DNA of 64,000 nucleotides from an uncultured Lachnospira sp. (GTDB taxonomy: Bacteria > Bacillota > Clostridia > Lachnospirales > Lachnospiraceae): positions 69,342 through 133,341 of the forward strand of contig CAJUTV010000007.1 of the NCBI GenBank assembly GCA_910589305.1, read 5' to 3'. This document shows, in pieces, positions 42,848 to 52,348 of the stretch. A program made the position numbers and the translations under genes. Positions within the stretch are counted from its first letter, which is position 1; each line of letters starts with the position of its first letter. Under the pieces are notes generated by a model that worked only from the letters and a program-made list of their open reading frames with translations, was not told where the DNA came from and did not search any database.

Positions 42848-43572
42848 TGTAACGCCTCCTTCCTGCAAAAATCTATATATGCTCTCTGTACTTCCACGCT
42901 GCTCCTTCTAGGAATGGGAATTTTTCTATTTGACAGTTCTATGATATTTGCAGAAACTTTCCGTACAAAAATGAAGTTGGCAATATAAGAAGCTCCAATC
43001 CGAATAAATTCGGGATATTTCTTAAGTTCCTCATACATCTGAGTCAGTTTCCCACGCTGCCTAAGTATCTTCCCGCTAGAAAGATAAAAAAGCAGATAGT
43101 GTCCCTGTGATTCTATGGATACAATTTCACTAGTGCGTACACGATATATGCCATCCACACATGTAAGAGAAAGCAATATTTCCTTTGGCATTTTTGCAAC
43201 AGCACGTTCAATAGCTGCATCGAATTGTTCCTGTGTAAAGGGCTTTAACAGATAATGGGTGGCATTCATTGCAAATGCCTCTACTGCATATTCATCGCTT
43301 GTTGTCAGAAAAATAATATTGGTGTCCGAAGCCTTTGCAAGCATTTCCTTTGCAACATCTGTTCCAAGAATGCCAGGCATACAGATATCAAGAAGGGCAA
43401 TATCATACGTTTTTTCCTTTTCTACAACATTTAAAATATCAAACGCCGTATGATATTCATCCATATTAAAACATATTTCAGGATGAGTTTCCCCATAAGT
43501 CCTTAGAGCCGTTTTAATGTCTTCCAGCTCATTTTGTATATCATCGCAAATTGCCACATTGAACAATAACAT
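42844..43572 (-). CDS. LytTR-type response regulator (AgrA-like)
   Basis: A 242-residue regulator: a receiver domain with the acidic pair VAICDDIQ and phospho-acceptor Asp in IALLDICMPGILG, Thr/Ser in NIIFLTTSDEYA and Lys in LLKPFTQEQ, followed from about residue 140 by a LytTR DNA-binding domain (VDGIYRVRTSEIVSIESQGHYLLFY...FIRIGASYIANFIFV). The ATG at 43572 begins the receiver; GGTGAT lies upstream. First gene of the pair with the AgrC-like kinase. Confidence 0.93.
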   Translation of the reverse strand: MLLFNVAICDDIQNELEDIKTALRTYGETHPEICFNMDEYHTAFDILNVVEKEKTYDIALLDICMPGILGTDVAKEMLAKASDTNIIFLTTSDEYAVEAFAMNATHYLLKPFTQEQFDAAIERAVAKMPKEILLSLTCVDGIYRVRTSEIVSIESQGHYLLFYLSSGKILRQRGKLTQMYEELKKYPEFIRIGASYIANFIFVRKVSANIIELSNRKIPIPRRSSVEVQRAYIDFCRKEALQ

Positions 43573-43680
43573 TCTTATCACCATCTTTTAATAATTTTTT
43601 TTAGTATATCATATTTTTTTATACGTAGCATAATAATTCAACAAAAACAAGATTATTTCAAATATTTTTTATATATTAAT

Positions 43681-43715
43681 AAACAGTGAGAGTAAAAATA
43701 TCACCCTCACTGTTT
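43681..43715 (-). terminator. Terminator behind the truncated Rpn gene
   Basis: On the minus strand AAACAGTGAG pairs with CTCACTGTTT around an A/T-rich loop, followed by ATTAATATAT. Confidence 0.6.
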
Positions 43716-43740
43716 AGTGAAGCGGATATTCGCAATCCGC
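43716..43740 (+). repeat. Family-1 dispersed repeat, copy F (left hairpin only)
   Basis: gtgaagcggatattcgcaat and ccgc equal the left hairpin of copies B and D; the rest is missing. Confidence 0.7.
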
Positions 43741-43754
43741 TTAATTAATAAAAT

Positions 43755-44102
43755 TTATTTCCAATATTCCTGCACTTTATTCTCAGCCATCTCTTTACTT
43801 AAAGAAAATTTATCAATCAATTTTTGTACCGTTTCCTCAGTGGAAATTCCAAAATCCTGACACATTTCAATAGTAGTACGAATAGCAGCTTCGCTATCGG
43901 CTTGTTCTACTGCTTGTTCTACTGCTTGTTCTACTGCTTCAGCTACTTCACTTTCTACATATCGTTCCATTATTTCCTGTTCATCATACAATGTTATCAT
44001 AATATCAACCACCTCTGTTTCTCTATTTTCTAAATACTCCTTTAATACGTTTCTATCTTTACAAATGCGGATTGCTTCTGAAAGTGCTTTCTTGCTCCTC
44101 AT
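43755..44102 (-). pseudogene. C-terminal remnant of an Rpn/PD-(D/E)XK nuclease protein
   Basis: The 115-residue frame reads SEAIRICKDRNVLKEYLENRETEVVDIMITLYDEQEIMERYV, EQAV repeats, and a C-terminal helical domain ending NKVQEYWK. In full-length Lachnospiraceae Rpn-type proteins this is the last third; the nuclease core is absent. It is preceded by GAGGTGA and an ATG, so a short protein could still be made. The EQAVEQAVEQA run comes from a 12-bp DNA repeat like that in the Rpn gene at 5196. Confidence 0.7.
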
Positions 44103-44231
44103 TTTTTATTCGTATCACCTCATTTTGCATTATTACAGATGGAAATGGTTTGTAATTTGTATTATAATTATTATACTAAAAAAATATGAATTTTTCAATA
44201 AGATTATTTTGAATGAATAGCGTAAATTTAT

Positions 44232-44277
44232 ACAAAAAGCTGCTGCATAAAGTCTTACAATCAACTTCACACAACAG
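44232..44277 (-). terminator. Terminator of the FecR gene
   Basis: Minus strand: AGCTGTTG...CAGCAGCT with further pairing in between (GTGAAGT/ACTTTAT), followed by TTTTTG. Confidence 0.6.
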
Positions 44278-44369
44278 CTCTACTGTTTAAACCTACTATT
44301 TTGTTATTATAAATCGATTACCAGTTACTATACAAAATCATAATAGTATAAATACATTAATTACACAAA

Positions 44370-46373
44370 TCACTCTTGTTGCTTTTTAAATATATACTCT
44401 TTACTCACTGAAACATAAAATCTCGAATTTCCTCTATATACAATATCCTCATTATCTACTGTCCACAATCCATCATCCAACTTATATGGAATATTTGTTT
44501 TTAATAGATAACTGCCACTTGCATAAATCTTCTGAGTATTGACATTTCCATCTAATACATCAGACATAATATATATATCAGACTCTTTCAATGACCTTGT
44601 ATCTTTCCAACGTATCTGCGTATTTGATAAATTCTTCATCTCACCTGCACTCATATTAATACTACTTGCCCAAGAACTCCATTTGCTTACTGTTCCATCA
44701 TTACGTATCACTCTTGTACTAATCTGATAATTTGCAGGTGCAATAATTGTCACAATACCTATATAATTTCCATTAGGCAGCTTTATGCCGACAACATGCA
44801 AAGGCTTTTCTGGCAATTCAATATAATCTGAATAATTATCATTATTTTCACCATCTTCAGACACCCAACGAATTGTTAAATCAGCTCTTACAGGAGTGTC
44901 AAAATCATATTCCCAATAACCTTTTTCTGTTGGCTGCAATACAGGCTTACAAACCTGTTCATTTTCTAACACCTTGCTTGTGCCAAATATCATGTTATTA
45001 TATACAAATTGAACAATATACGTATGTTTTTCTGGCGGTGTCGGCACCTCTGGCTGAGTTGGTTTCTCTGGTTCCGTTGGCACCTCTGGCTGGGTTGGTT
45101 TCTCTGGTTCCGTTGGCACCTCTGGCTGGGTTGGTTTCTCTGGCTCTGTCGGCACTTCTGGCTGCGTTGGTTTTTCTGGCTCTGTCGGCACCTCTGGCTG
45201 CGTTGGTTTTTCTGGTTCCGTTGGCACCTCTGGCTGGGTTGGCTTTTCTGGCTCTGTCGGCACCTCTGGCTGAGTTGGCTTTTCTGGCTCTGTCGGCACC
45301 TCTGGCTGAGTTGGTTTTTCTGGCTCTGTCGGTTTTTCAGCCTGTGTTGGTTTTTCAACATTGGTTGGCTTCTCTATTTGTGTCGGCTGTTCGGACTGCA
45401 CTGGCTGACTCTCCTCTGTGGTTGGCTCATAAACGGATTGAGTGCCATTATCAGCTGCCCAAACTGTTGTTTGATTATTATGACTAGGCTGTACATTGAT
45501 TACACTGTCATCAATAACGACCTTTGTCTCTTGTCTTACAATTGTATTTTCTTTTATCTCAGACTCTTTGTTTGTTTCAGCAGCTTCATTTTTCTTTTCA
45601 GCCATTGCAATAGCATTCTTTTCCTTAATAACCTTTTCTAACTCACTCTTATCAATTGAAAAGCTCTTATTTTTTTCATTTGCCAATATTCTATTTAAAA
45701 ATTGCAATGCATCTAAATTAAGATTTTTATAATTGACAGTTCCATTGACTAACTTGTAATCCGCTGTTCCCTTTGTTCCAGTAACCTGTACTGAATCACC
45801 TTTTGTTGCGGTTACAATCTCTTCATTCATCGTTCCATCTGGGTTTTTTAACTGGCAGGTAACGGTTCCTTCCATAACCTCTAATATTGTGTGAGGTGTT
45901 CCATCTTTATCATAATCCACTTCCATTCTAAATGTTGTACCTCTTACAGCCATTGTAGAATTTGGTGTATTCACTTCATAGCTTGAATTTTCCCCAAGTT
46001 TATTTTGTAAATTATTGATAATAGAGCCTTTTTTCAGTTCAATAATCGTTTTACTGTCCTGACTATCTCCTGAAGCGACAAGCTGAATCTGTGTGTCTGC
46101 CTCAAGCAAAGCATATTTATCATTATCCAACTTTAACTGCATAGAGCCGTCTTTTGAAACACTCACTTCATCATTATTTTGCAGCTGCATATTATTGTAC
46201 GCTTCAAGTGTTTGATTATTGCCCCTCTTTACGCTTGCTGTTCCATTTAATTCATATACTTGAATCTGTCTATATACCTCTTTCTTATTCAAGAAAATAA
46301 ACAGAACAGCAACAATAACCAAAAGACTTGCTACCACCGTAGTGGCAATCAAAGCTACTTTTTTCTTATCCAT
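44370..46373 (-). CDS. FecR domain surface protein with Pro-rich repeats
   Basis: A 667-residue protein: an N-terminal membrane anchor (VALIATTVVASLLVIVAVLFIFL), a FecR-type domain at residues 35-215 (GTASVKRGNNQTLEAYNNMQLQ..., VNTPNSTMAVRGTTFRMEV), a Lys/Glu-rich helix, a rod of eight PTEPEKPTQPEV units, and a C-terminal extracellular part (IVQFVYNNMIFGTSKVL...). There is no TonB or sigma partner as in classical FecR, so here the domain is probably an extracellular sensor or binding module. The Pro-rich rod would span the wall. AAAGGAG precedes the ATG. It is last in a run with the HD-GYP and isomerase genes. Confidence 0.85.
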   Translation of the reverse strand: MDKKKVALIATTVVASLLVIVAVLFIFLNKKEVYRQIQVYELNGTASVKRGNNQTLEAYNNMQLQNNDEVSVSKDGSMQLKLDNDKYALLEADTQIQLVASGDSQDSKTIIELKKGSIINNLQNKLGENSSYEVNTPNSTMAVRGTTFRMEVDYDKDGTPHTILEVMEGTVTCQLKNPDGTMNEEIVTATKGDSVQVTGTKGTADYKLVNGTVNYKNLNLDALQFLNRILANEKNKSFSIDKSELEKVIKEKNAIAMAEKKNEAAETNKESEIKENTIVRQETKVVIDDSVINVQPSHNNQTTVWAADNGTQSVYEPTTEESQPVQSEQPTQIEKPTNVEKPTQAEKPTEPEKPTQPEVPTEPEKPTQPEVPTEPEKPTQPEVPTEPEKPTQPEVPTEPEKPTQPEVPTEPEKPTQPEVPTEPEKPTQPEVPTEPEKPTQPEVPTPPEKHTYIVQFVYNNMIFGTSKVLENEQVCKPVLQPTEKGYWEYDFDTPVRADLTIRWVSEDGENNDNYSDYIELPEKPLHVVGIKLPNGNYIGIVTIIAPANYQISTRVIRNDGTVSKWSSWASSINMSAGEMKNLSNTQIRWKDTRSLKESDIYIMSDVLDGNVNTQKIYASGSYLLKTNIPYKLDDGLWTVDNEDIVYRGNSRFYVSVSKEYIFKKQQE
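45042..45329 (-). repeat. 36-bp tandem repeat, eight units, in the FecR gene
   Basis: Each unit encodes PTEPEKPTQPEV. Units differ by silent changes (for example ctctggttcc against ctctggctct), which suggests recombination among copies over time. The period is in frame, so repeat number can vary. Confidence 0.93.
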
Positions 46374-46399
46374 GTTTGATATCTCCTTTCATATATTTT

Positions 46400-47866
46400 T
46401 TAAAGCAATGTCTGCTCTTTAACCGCCTGTTCCAACCACAATACTAGGCGCTCTTCAAGCTTTCCTTCTTGTGCCATTTTCTTTAAAATTCCAAAAGCAG
46501 TCTCTTTTGAAAATGGTTCTTTATATGGTCTATCACTACAAGTCAATGCATCGTATACATCAACCACTGCAAGTATTCTTGTCTCCAATTCCAACTGGTC
46601 ACCCAATAAATGATTCGGATAACCGCTTCCATCTAAAAATTCATGGTGCGATGCGGCAAATCTTGCAACATTAGAATAATGCGAATTAAAATGAACTCTA
46701 TCAAGAATCCTCTTGGTTACTACAACATGTTCACGCATCTGCCTTCGCTCATCTGGTGTCAACGTACCGCTTTGTACATGCAAACATTCTTGTTCTCTTT
46801 CTGTAAGCCAAGGGATTTTTTCTCCACTATCTGTAACATAAATTTTTTTAGCTATTTCATCAACTCTTTTTATTACATCTTCTGTAATATATTCATATGT
46901 ATCTACCTGATATATAAATTCAAGATTATCATCCATTTGTTTAATAATATTCTCAAATTCCTCTTTTGTAATTTTTTCTTTAATCATATCCAGCTCATAA
47001 TATACTTTCAACAACTTATATCGCTGTTCTAACTTGTCCATATCCTTATCTAAACGAGATTTTTTATTCATAATATCAAGCGGTACAACCATCTTGCCAA
47101 TATCATGCAATGAAGCTGCCAGCTCTAGTTGCTCCATTCTGTTCTCATCAAAATACTCCTCACACTCCCCCTCACTATTTTTTTTATTAATATACTTGGC
47201 AAGTATATGAGCATATATCGTTACATTTCGCGTATGACAGCCATTATAAGGAGTTATCTCATCAACAGCCGTTGCAAATGCCGCCACAAAAGAGTGCATT
47301 TGCTGTCTGATTTCTTCTGTATACATCATATTTGAAACGGCAACACCTGCCTGTGAACCAAGTGATGTTAACATAAATTCGGAATCTTCATTAAATGTAA
47401 TAACGTTTCCATCGTTATCTAAAGCATTAATCAACTGAAGCACACCCACTAATTCAGAATCCATATTCATCATTGGTATAACTAGCATAGATTCTGTGTG
47501 ATATCCTGTCATAGCATCATAATTTCTTGGTCCTGAAAAATCAAATCGTTCACTGTTATACACATTGGGAATATTGACAAGTTCCTGATAAATAGCCGCA
47601 TAAGCGCATACATTTTCCTTTTTTAGCGGCACTGGAGGAAGATTAATTTTTTCTCCGTTTACTCCCTGATTAATATTCATTGATATTGTTTTCATAATCT
47701 TAAAATTAAGACTATTATCTTGATACAAATATAAAGTACCTGCATCACAGTTAGAAATCTTCATAGCTTTCACTAATATCATCTCTAACAATTTGTTTTT
47801 ATCCTTTTCTGTTGTCAATTCAATACCCATATTGATAATATCTTTCAGGTCTTTACTACTAAGCAT
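46400..47866 (-). CDS. GAF plus HD-GYP phosphodiesterase-type signalling protein
   Basis: A 488-residue protein with an N-terminal GAF sensor (residues 20-180; CDAGTLYLYQD...) and an HD-GYP domain (about 200-480). The HD motif is in ASLHDIGKMVV and the second signature reads ASHHEFLDGSGYPNHL, a full HHExxDGxGYP. Such domains degrade cyclic di-GMP or related dinucleotides. A helical insertion of about 100 residues lies between the two motifs. GGGGGAAG precedes the ATG, 12 bases after the isomerase gene. Neighbouring adenylate cyclase and FecR genes suggest one signalling locus. Confidence 0.9.
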   Translation of the reverse strand: MLSSKDLKDIINMGIELTTEKDKNKLLEMILVKAMKISNCDAGTLYLYQDNSLNFKIMKTISMNINQGVNGEKINLPPVPLKKENVCAYAAIYQELVNIPNVYNSERFDFSGPRNYDAMTGYHTESMLVIPMMNMDSELVGVLQLINALDNDGNVITFNEDSEFMLTSLGSQAGVAVSNMMYTEEIRQQMHSFVAAFATAVDEITPYNGCHTRNVTIYAHILAKYINKKNSEGECEEYFDENRMEQLELAASLHDIGKMVVPLDIMNKKSRLDKDMDKLEQRYKLLKVYYELDMIKEKITKEEFENIIKQMDDNLEFIYQVDTYEYITEDVIKRVDEIAKKIYVTDSGEKIPWLTEREQECLHVQSGTLTPDERRQMREHVVVTKRILDRVHFNSHYSNVARFAASHHEFLDGSGYPNHLLGDQLELETRILAVVDVYDALTCSDRPYKEPFSKETAFGILKKMAQEGKLEERLVLWLEQAVKEQTLL

Positions 47867-47878
47867 TATACTTCCCCC

Positions 47879-48673
47879 TTAAGAAAGGCTTTCGTTTAAT
47901 GGATAAATCCTTTTCTTTTTCATGTATTCAAGAGAACTTTCCTGCTTTTCAAAAGAATGAATCTCAATCAACACGGAACCCTCTATATGATACTTCATCA
48001 TTAAATCGTTAAAGTGTTTCCAGTCAATACTGCCCTCTCCTATTGTCTGATGTAAATCTTTTTTTAAATCATTATCATTAATGTGCATATGCTTAACATA
48101 TGGCGCTATCTGTGCTGTCCAGCTATCCACATCACCGCCAAACACACATGCGTGTGCATAATCATAACACAGCCCAAATCTTGAATGGTCTTTCATATGC
48201 TGTGCTAATGCCACAATAGCATCGGGTGTTTGGTCAAACATATTTTCTATAAATATATTTAAGTTTGGATATTCTTTTAATATTGTTCTCCAAAAATGTT
48301 CATTTTTTTCGAGCCACTGATTATAATAATAGTCCTGTGTAAAATTAGGTATGATATTGGTGTGAAACACAACGCCTCTAATACCTAACTCACTTGCAAT
48401 ATCCATAGACTGTCTTATTCTTTTCATGGATATTTCCCGAATAAGAGAATCACTGCTGTGAACTGTTACATCTAAAAATGCACCGTGCATGGTGTCAAAT
48501 GTTCTATCTCTGTCAAGCGATTTATAAAAATTAATTCTTTGTGCAATTACCTTTTGATTATCTAACACCTCTGGTGAAAAAAAGTCATTGTACTCAAAAT
48601 ATGTATTCCATTTATTTGCAATAAAAAGACTTTTTTCAATGTTTTCTCTATCTGGGATAATATATATGCTCAT
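47879..48673 (-). CDS. Xylose isomerase-like TIM-barrel protein
   Basis: A 264-residue member of the AP endonuclease 2/sugar isomerase superfamily. Metal-binding residues are apparent in GVVFHTNI, IFIENMFDQTPD, GLCYDYAHACVFGGD, HMHINDND and SVLIEIHSF. Members act on sugars, inosose or hydroxypyruvate; the exact reaction is not evident. I take the ATG at 48673 (MSIYIIPDREN), preceded by AAGGAA; the longer frame starts with lysine-rich residues lacking support. The stop is 12 bases before the GAF/HD-GYP start, so they form an operon. Confidence 0.82.
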   Translation of the reverse strand: MSIYIIPDRENIEKSLFIANKWNTYFEYNDFFSPEVLDNQKVIAQRINFYKSLDRDRTFDTMHGAFLDVTVHSSDSLIREISMKRIRQSMDIASELGIRGVVFHTNIIPNFTQDYYYNQWLEKNEHFWRTILKEYPNLNIFIENMFDQTPDAIVALAQHMKDHSRFGLCYDYAHACVFGGDVDSWTAQIAPYVKHMHINDNDLKKDLHQTIGEGSIDWKHFNDLMMKYHIEGSVLIEIHSFEKQESSLEYMKKKRIYPLNESLS

Positions 48674-48710
48674 TATTTTCAGTTCCTTTTCTATCTTAAT
48701 TTGCATTATA

Positions 48711-48829
48711 GTTAAGCAGATATTTATAATCTGTTTTGCTGTTTTATTATAGTCCTATTGCCATTTTGCTACATTTTTAAAACAGGCAAATCTAATTCTT
48801 ACCTGACGAGGCTAAATACTATACCATAT
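48711..48829 (+). repeat. Family-1 dispersed repeat, copy G (diverged, full length)
   Basis: Left gttaagcagatatttataat, middle aacaggcaaatcta shared with copy H, right acctgacgaggctaaat. It separates the cyclase gene from the isomerase gene. Confidence 0.7.
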
Positions 48830-48904
48830 TAAAGATTATTTATATTAAACATAACATTTATATAGAATCTATGGATATTTTATAGATATCCTTTGTCATT
48901 GTCA

Positions 48905-50701
48905 TTATAAAACTTCATCCACAGAATATACAAACACACCATTGCTTTTGCCTTTCAATGGAATAACACCCACTTCCGTCACTTGAACACGCTCTTTTAC
49001 TTGTTCATAGACATCTTGACTGATAAGAATTTGTCCCGGCTTTGCATTGCTTTCTAATCTTGCAGCAGTGTTTACGGTATCTCCAATTGCCGTATAATCC
49101 ATACGAGCCTCACAGCCAATATTTCCTACGACTGCATTGCCACAATTTACGCCAATACCAAAACTTATCGTTTTACCAAAACGTTTTTGGAGTTTTTCTT
49201 GTAGCTCGGCACTTCCTGATGCGATATCTTTTGCTGTACACACTGCCTTATATATATAGTCGTCCAAATCAAACGGCGCATTAAAAACTGCCATTGTGGC
49301 ATCGCCAATAAATTTATCAAGTGTTCCTCCATTTTTAAATATAGAATCCGTTGTAAGATTTAAATACTCATTTAAAATGCCTACAACTTCCTCTGGCTGA
49401 AGCGATTCAGACATCGGTGTAAAACCGCGTATATCGACAAATAATACGGCGATATGACGATTTTCTCCGCCTAAAGCAATCTGAAAATCTCCTTTTTTTG
49501 ATATCTCCTCGACAACTTGTGGTGCAACATATTTTTTAAATGCAGACAAAACTTTTCTCTTATGAAGCACCTCTGCCAAATATTCATATATTAAGTGTAC
49601 CACGTATGTTAACAGCAGAACAATAGGCAATTCTACAATATTTATAATAAAGCCGTTTAAGTATAAAACTTTCCCAACAACAACATCAAGAATAATTAAA
49701 GCAATCAATAAAAGGATACTGTAGCGAATCTTTAATTTTCGGATTAAAAAATAAAATCCTACAACAATGATTGTACATATCAATGCGTAAAGCGCACTAT
49801 TAACTGGAAGTGCTGTTTTTCCTTCTATAACAGCCTCAAGTATATTGACATGAATTTCTACTCCATACATCTGTGCGCCTTTTTGAACAGCTACATTGTA
49901 GGCATCCTGAAGTCCCGGCGCATATACGCCAACCAGAACAATTCGGTCAGCAAATGCCCTGACATCAACTTTTCCCTGCATAACATCAAGCATAGAAACA
50001 ATTTCATAAGCACCGCTTTTTCCTGTAAATGTAAAGCCAAAAACACCATTGGCATCGGTGTCTGGCATCTGCATTGTAATTTTTCTGCTCTCACAGTAAT
50101 GCTTATAAGCACAGATTGCTAAGGAAGGGATTTCTTCGCCTTTATAGTCTGCCTTTGTCAGCGCATAACGAATATATCCATCCGTATCTTGTATTGTGTT
50201 TGCAAAACCATAATCGGTTACTTGCTTTAATGCCTCATATGGAAATTCCACCGTCTCCACATAGTTATTATCCACATAAAGACCATTTGCCCCTTGTGTT
50301 ACTTTTGCTTTTCTTACCACATCAACGGCAGTAATCACATTATTTGCTTCCTTGCAAGCCTCTGCAAATTCTTTATCATCAGCATCATTTGTTGTGCCTG
50401 CATATATAATATCCATAACAATAGCAGAAGGTGCCGACTGCTCATTTTGATTTAATATCTCAATAAGCTGTGCATATCGGCTTCGGCTCCATGTCTCAAT
50501 TTTTCCATATTCTTGCAATGTTTTTTCATCAATTGCAATAATTGCAATATCTTTGTTGGCTGTTGTCGGCGTTTGATAACACATATCTGAAAAGATTTTA
50601 TCAAACGAATACAAAATCTGCGACCAACATAGCAAAAATGTCAACAATGCAATAACAATTGGAACAATATATTTCCACACGATTTTTCTTGTATCTTTCA
50701 T
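48905..50701 (-). CDS. CHASE2-domain class III adenylate cyclase
   Basis: A 598-residue membrane protein: one N-terminal helix (IVPIVIALLTFLLCWSQIL), an extracellular CHASE2 sensor (residues about 35-285), three membrane helices (285-365), and a catalytic domain (395-590). Metal-binding Asp lie in VLFVDIRGF and GDATMAVF; the adenine-selecting Lys in TLDKFIGD and Thr/Asp in MDYTAIGDTVNTAARLES indicate ATP rather than GTP. The ATG at 50701 has GAGGG upstream. It is followed, beyond a family-1 repeat, by the isomerase, HD-GYP and FecR genes. CHASE2 cyclases have been noted near FecR genes in other bacteria (recalled). Confidence 0.93.
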   Translation of the reverse strand: MKDTRKIVWKYIVPIVIALLTFLLCWSQILYSFDKIFSDMCYQTPTTANKDIAIIAIDEKTLQEYGKIETWSRSRYAQLIEILNQNEQSAPSAIVMDIIYAGTTNDADDKEFAEACKEANNVITAVDVVRKAKVTQGANGLYVDNNYVETVEFPYEALKQVTDYGFANTIQDTDGYIRYALTKADYKGEEIPSLAICAYKHYCESRKITMQMPDTDANGVFGFTFTGKSGAYEIVSMLDVMQGKVDVRAFADRIVLVGVYAPGLQDAYNVAVQKGAQMYGVEIHVNILEAVIEGKTALPVNSALYALICTIIVVGFYFLIRKLKIRYSILLLIALIILDVVVGKVLYLNGFIINIVELPIVLLLTYVVHLIYEYLAEVLHKRKVLSAFKKYVAPQVVEEISKKGDFQIALGGENRHIAVLFVDIRGFTPMSESLQPEEVVGILNEYLNLTTDSIFKNGGTLDKFIGDATMAVFNAPFDLDDYIYKAVCTAKDIASGSAELQEKLQKRFGKTISFGIGVNCGNAVVGNIGCEARMDYTAIGDTVNTAARLESNAKPGQILISQDVYEQVKERVQVTEVGVIPLKGKSNGVFVYSVDEVL

Positions 50702-51010
50702 CGCTTCTTCCCTCAAAACTTTATGAATATCCTTTTAAATATGAACTTTGTTGCAGCAGTTTGTACCACAAAGTGATTGTATACATATCCTCCAAATTCC
50801 AATTTATATATTTGATTATAAAATCTTTATCTGTCATTTACAATGTATATATAAATATTTTCCAATGAGTACACAAATCCGAAAAGAGCGTATACCATTT
50901 GACTTATAATTCTTATATCTTCTACAAACTAATTAATTTACATAGTTTATATTTATATCGACAACTTTTTTTTTAAATATAGAGATAATTGTTATAAAAT
51001 AACAATTTTA
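50702..51010. other. 309-base AT-rich gap
   Basis: No gene is apparent. At its left edge (50988-51020) lies an A/T-only hairpin (AATTGTTAT/ATAACAATT) that overlaps the end of the next gene and could weakly terminate it. Confidence 0.4.
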
Positions 51011-51679
51011 TTATAACAATTCCTTAAAATTAAAATCCGAACCATTAAATCGAAACTCTTTTAACGCATGGTCTAACGCTTCTGTAATAGCTGCTGACTG
51101 TCTGGCAAGTTTTTCTAATTCTATATAATCATAGTCCAATGAAGTTATAAAAATCACTCGAACTGCTTTCACTGCCTTATGAATACAATACTGTTTTATA
51201 TAGGCAGCACCTATTTTGCTAAAATTAAGCCCTTTTCGGACAGCTTCCCTGCTGACACGCACTTGTTCTCTATAACTATTCACTGATATTCTTGTCATAA
51301 ATCCATATGGATGCACATGATATTTGCTATGCTGTATACATTTAATAGAATCATAAATCGTATCATCTAAAAGAATTGCATCTTCATCAACTAGCAGTTG
51401 AATAATTCGAGCATATGGAGTATCTTCTTTTATTTGACCAATGTCTTTTCCTATAAGAAGAATCTCATTATCTTTTACTAATGAATGGTCTGTCGTCATC
51501 ATTTGAATAGAAATGGATGGCATCGAGGCTGCCCCCAGCTCATATGCCATATCGGGTACAAAAACAATACTATCACCATCATTATCTGGCCAATTATTCA
51601 TATGAATATGTAATGTTTGGGTATAAGAACATTCTATGCTTTTATTTAATTTCTTTATTATTTCATCATATATTTTCAA
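51011..51679 (-). CDS. Hypothetical protein, unrecognised family
   Basis: A 222-residue soluble protein with a mixed alpha/beta composition and no signal peptide or membrane helix. Notable segments are SIVFVPDMAYELGAA, IIQLLVDEDAILLDDTIYDSI, HPYGFMTRISVNSYREQVRVSREAVRKG and a final amphipathic helix. I do not recognise a family. The start is a TTG (MKIYDEIIKK) with AAGAG seven bases upstream; the first ATG in frame lies 26 residues in. It stands alone, divergent from the GntR-ABC genes. Confidence 0.6.
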   Translation of the reverse strand: MKIYDEIIKKLNKSIECSYTQTLHIHMNNWPDNDGDSIVFVPDMAYELGAASMPSISIQMMTTDHSLVKDNEILLIGKDIGQIKEDTPYARIIQLLVDEDAILLDDTIYDSIKCIQHSKYHVHPYGFMTRISVNSYREQVRVSREAVRKGLNFSKIGAAYIKQYCIHKAVKAVRVIFITSLDYDYIELEKLARQSAAITEALDHALKEFRFNGSDFNFKELL

Positions 51680-51958
51680 ATTATACGCTCTTTTTCTTTT
51701 TTATTATTAAAAATTATACTCCTGTCTGGATAAATCATCAAGGACAAGATACATTACTCTTTCTTTTTAACAGACTATCCAAAATAATCATTTTCTATAT
51801 TGACAAATGTTATATAGTGTTATATATTGCATATAACAGTTAAAAGATAATACAAAAAAAAATTTATTTCACAAGCTAAACAAAAATTTATCTGACAAGC
51901 TTGTACCTTTGCATCAAACACCAAGCTATTTACAAACTTACAGACTACAGTAGAAGGA

Positions 51959-52348
51959 GTGATTGATATAAAAATTATTATTAGCAACAGCAGCTCCACT
52001 CCCATTTATGAGCAGATTAAAAATGCAATCATAAGTCAAATTATGAATGGAGAACTCAAAGAAGATGAAAATATACCTTCTATCCGCTCCTTAGCACAAG
52101 ATATACGAATCAGTGTTATGACTATCAAAAAAGCGTATGATGAGCTTGAACAAGAAGGATATATTATCACAAGGCAAGGAAAGGGAAGTTTTGTAGCGCC
52201 AAAAAACACCGAACTTGCAAAAGAACAGGCAAAAAAAGATATTGAAAAGCATATATCGCAAATTATAATGATAGCCAATAAATTTGACATCAGTAATAAA
52301 GATATATTGGATTTATTTCAGTTTTTAATGGAGGATACAACAACATGA
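51959..52348 (+). CDS. GntR family regulator, YtrA type
   Basis: A 129-residue repressor: a winged helix domain (PIYEQIKNAIISQIMNGELKEDENIPSIRSLAQDIRISVMTIKKAYDELEQEGYI) plus a short C-terminal helical tail, as in YtrA-type regulators of ABC operons. The start is odd. The AAGGAG (51954-51959) has ideal spacing to an ATA at 51968, giving the family N-terminus xKIIISNSSS, whereas the in-frame GTG at 51959 overlaps the ribosome binding site. I give the GTG coordinate but think ATA is likelier, or that the start was an ATG now mutated. The end overlaps the ABC gene by four bases. Confidence 0.88.
   Translation: MIDIKIIISNSSSTPIYEQIKNAIISQIMNGELKEDENIPSIRSLAQDIRISVMTIKKAYDELEQEGYIITRQGKGSFVAPKNTELAKEQAKKDIEKHISQIIMIANKFDISNKDILDLFQFLMEDTTT

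Noticed and set aside
44873..45641. Two long plus-strand frames rich in Leu/Ala or Trp/Phe
   Set aside because: They are reading-frame artefacts of the 36-bp repeat in the FecR gene on the other strand.
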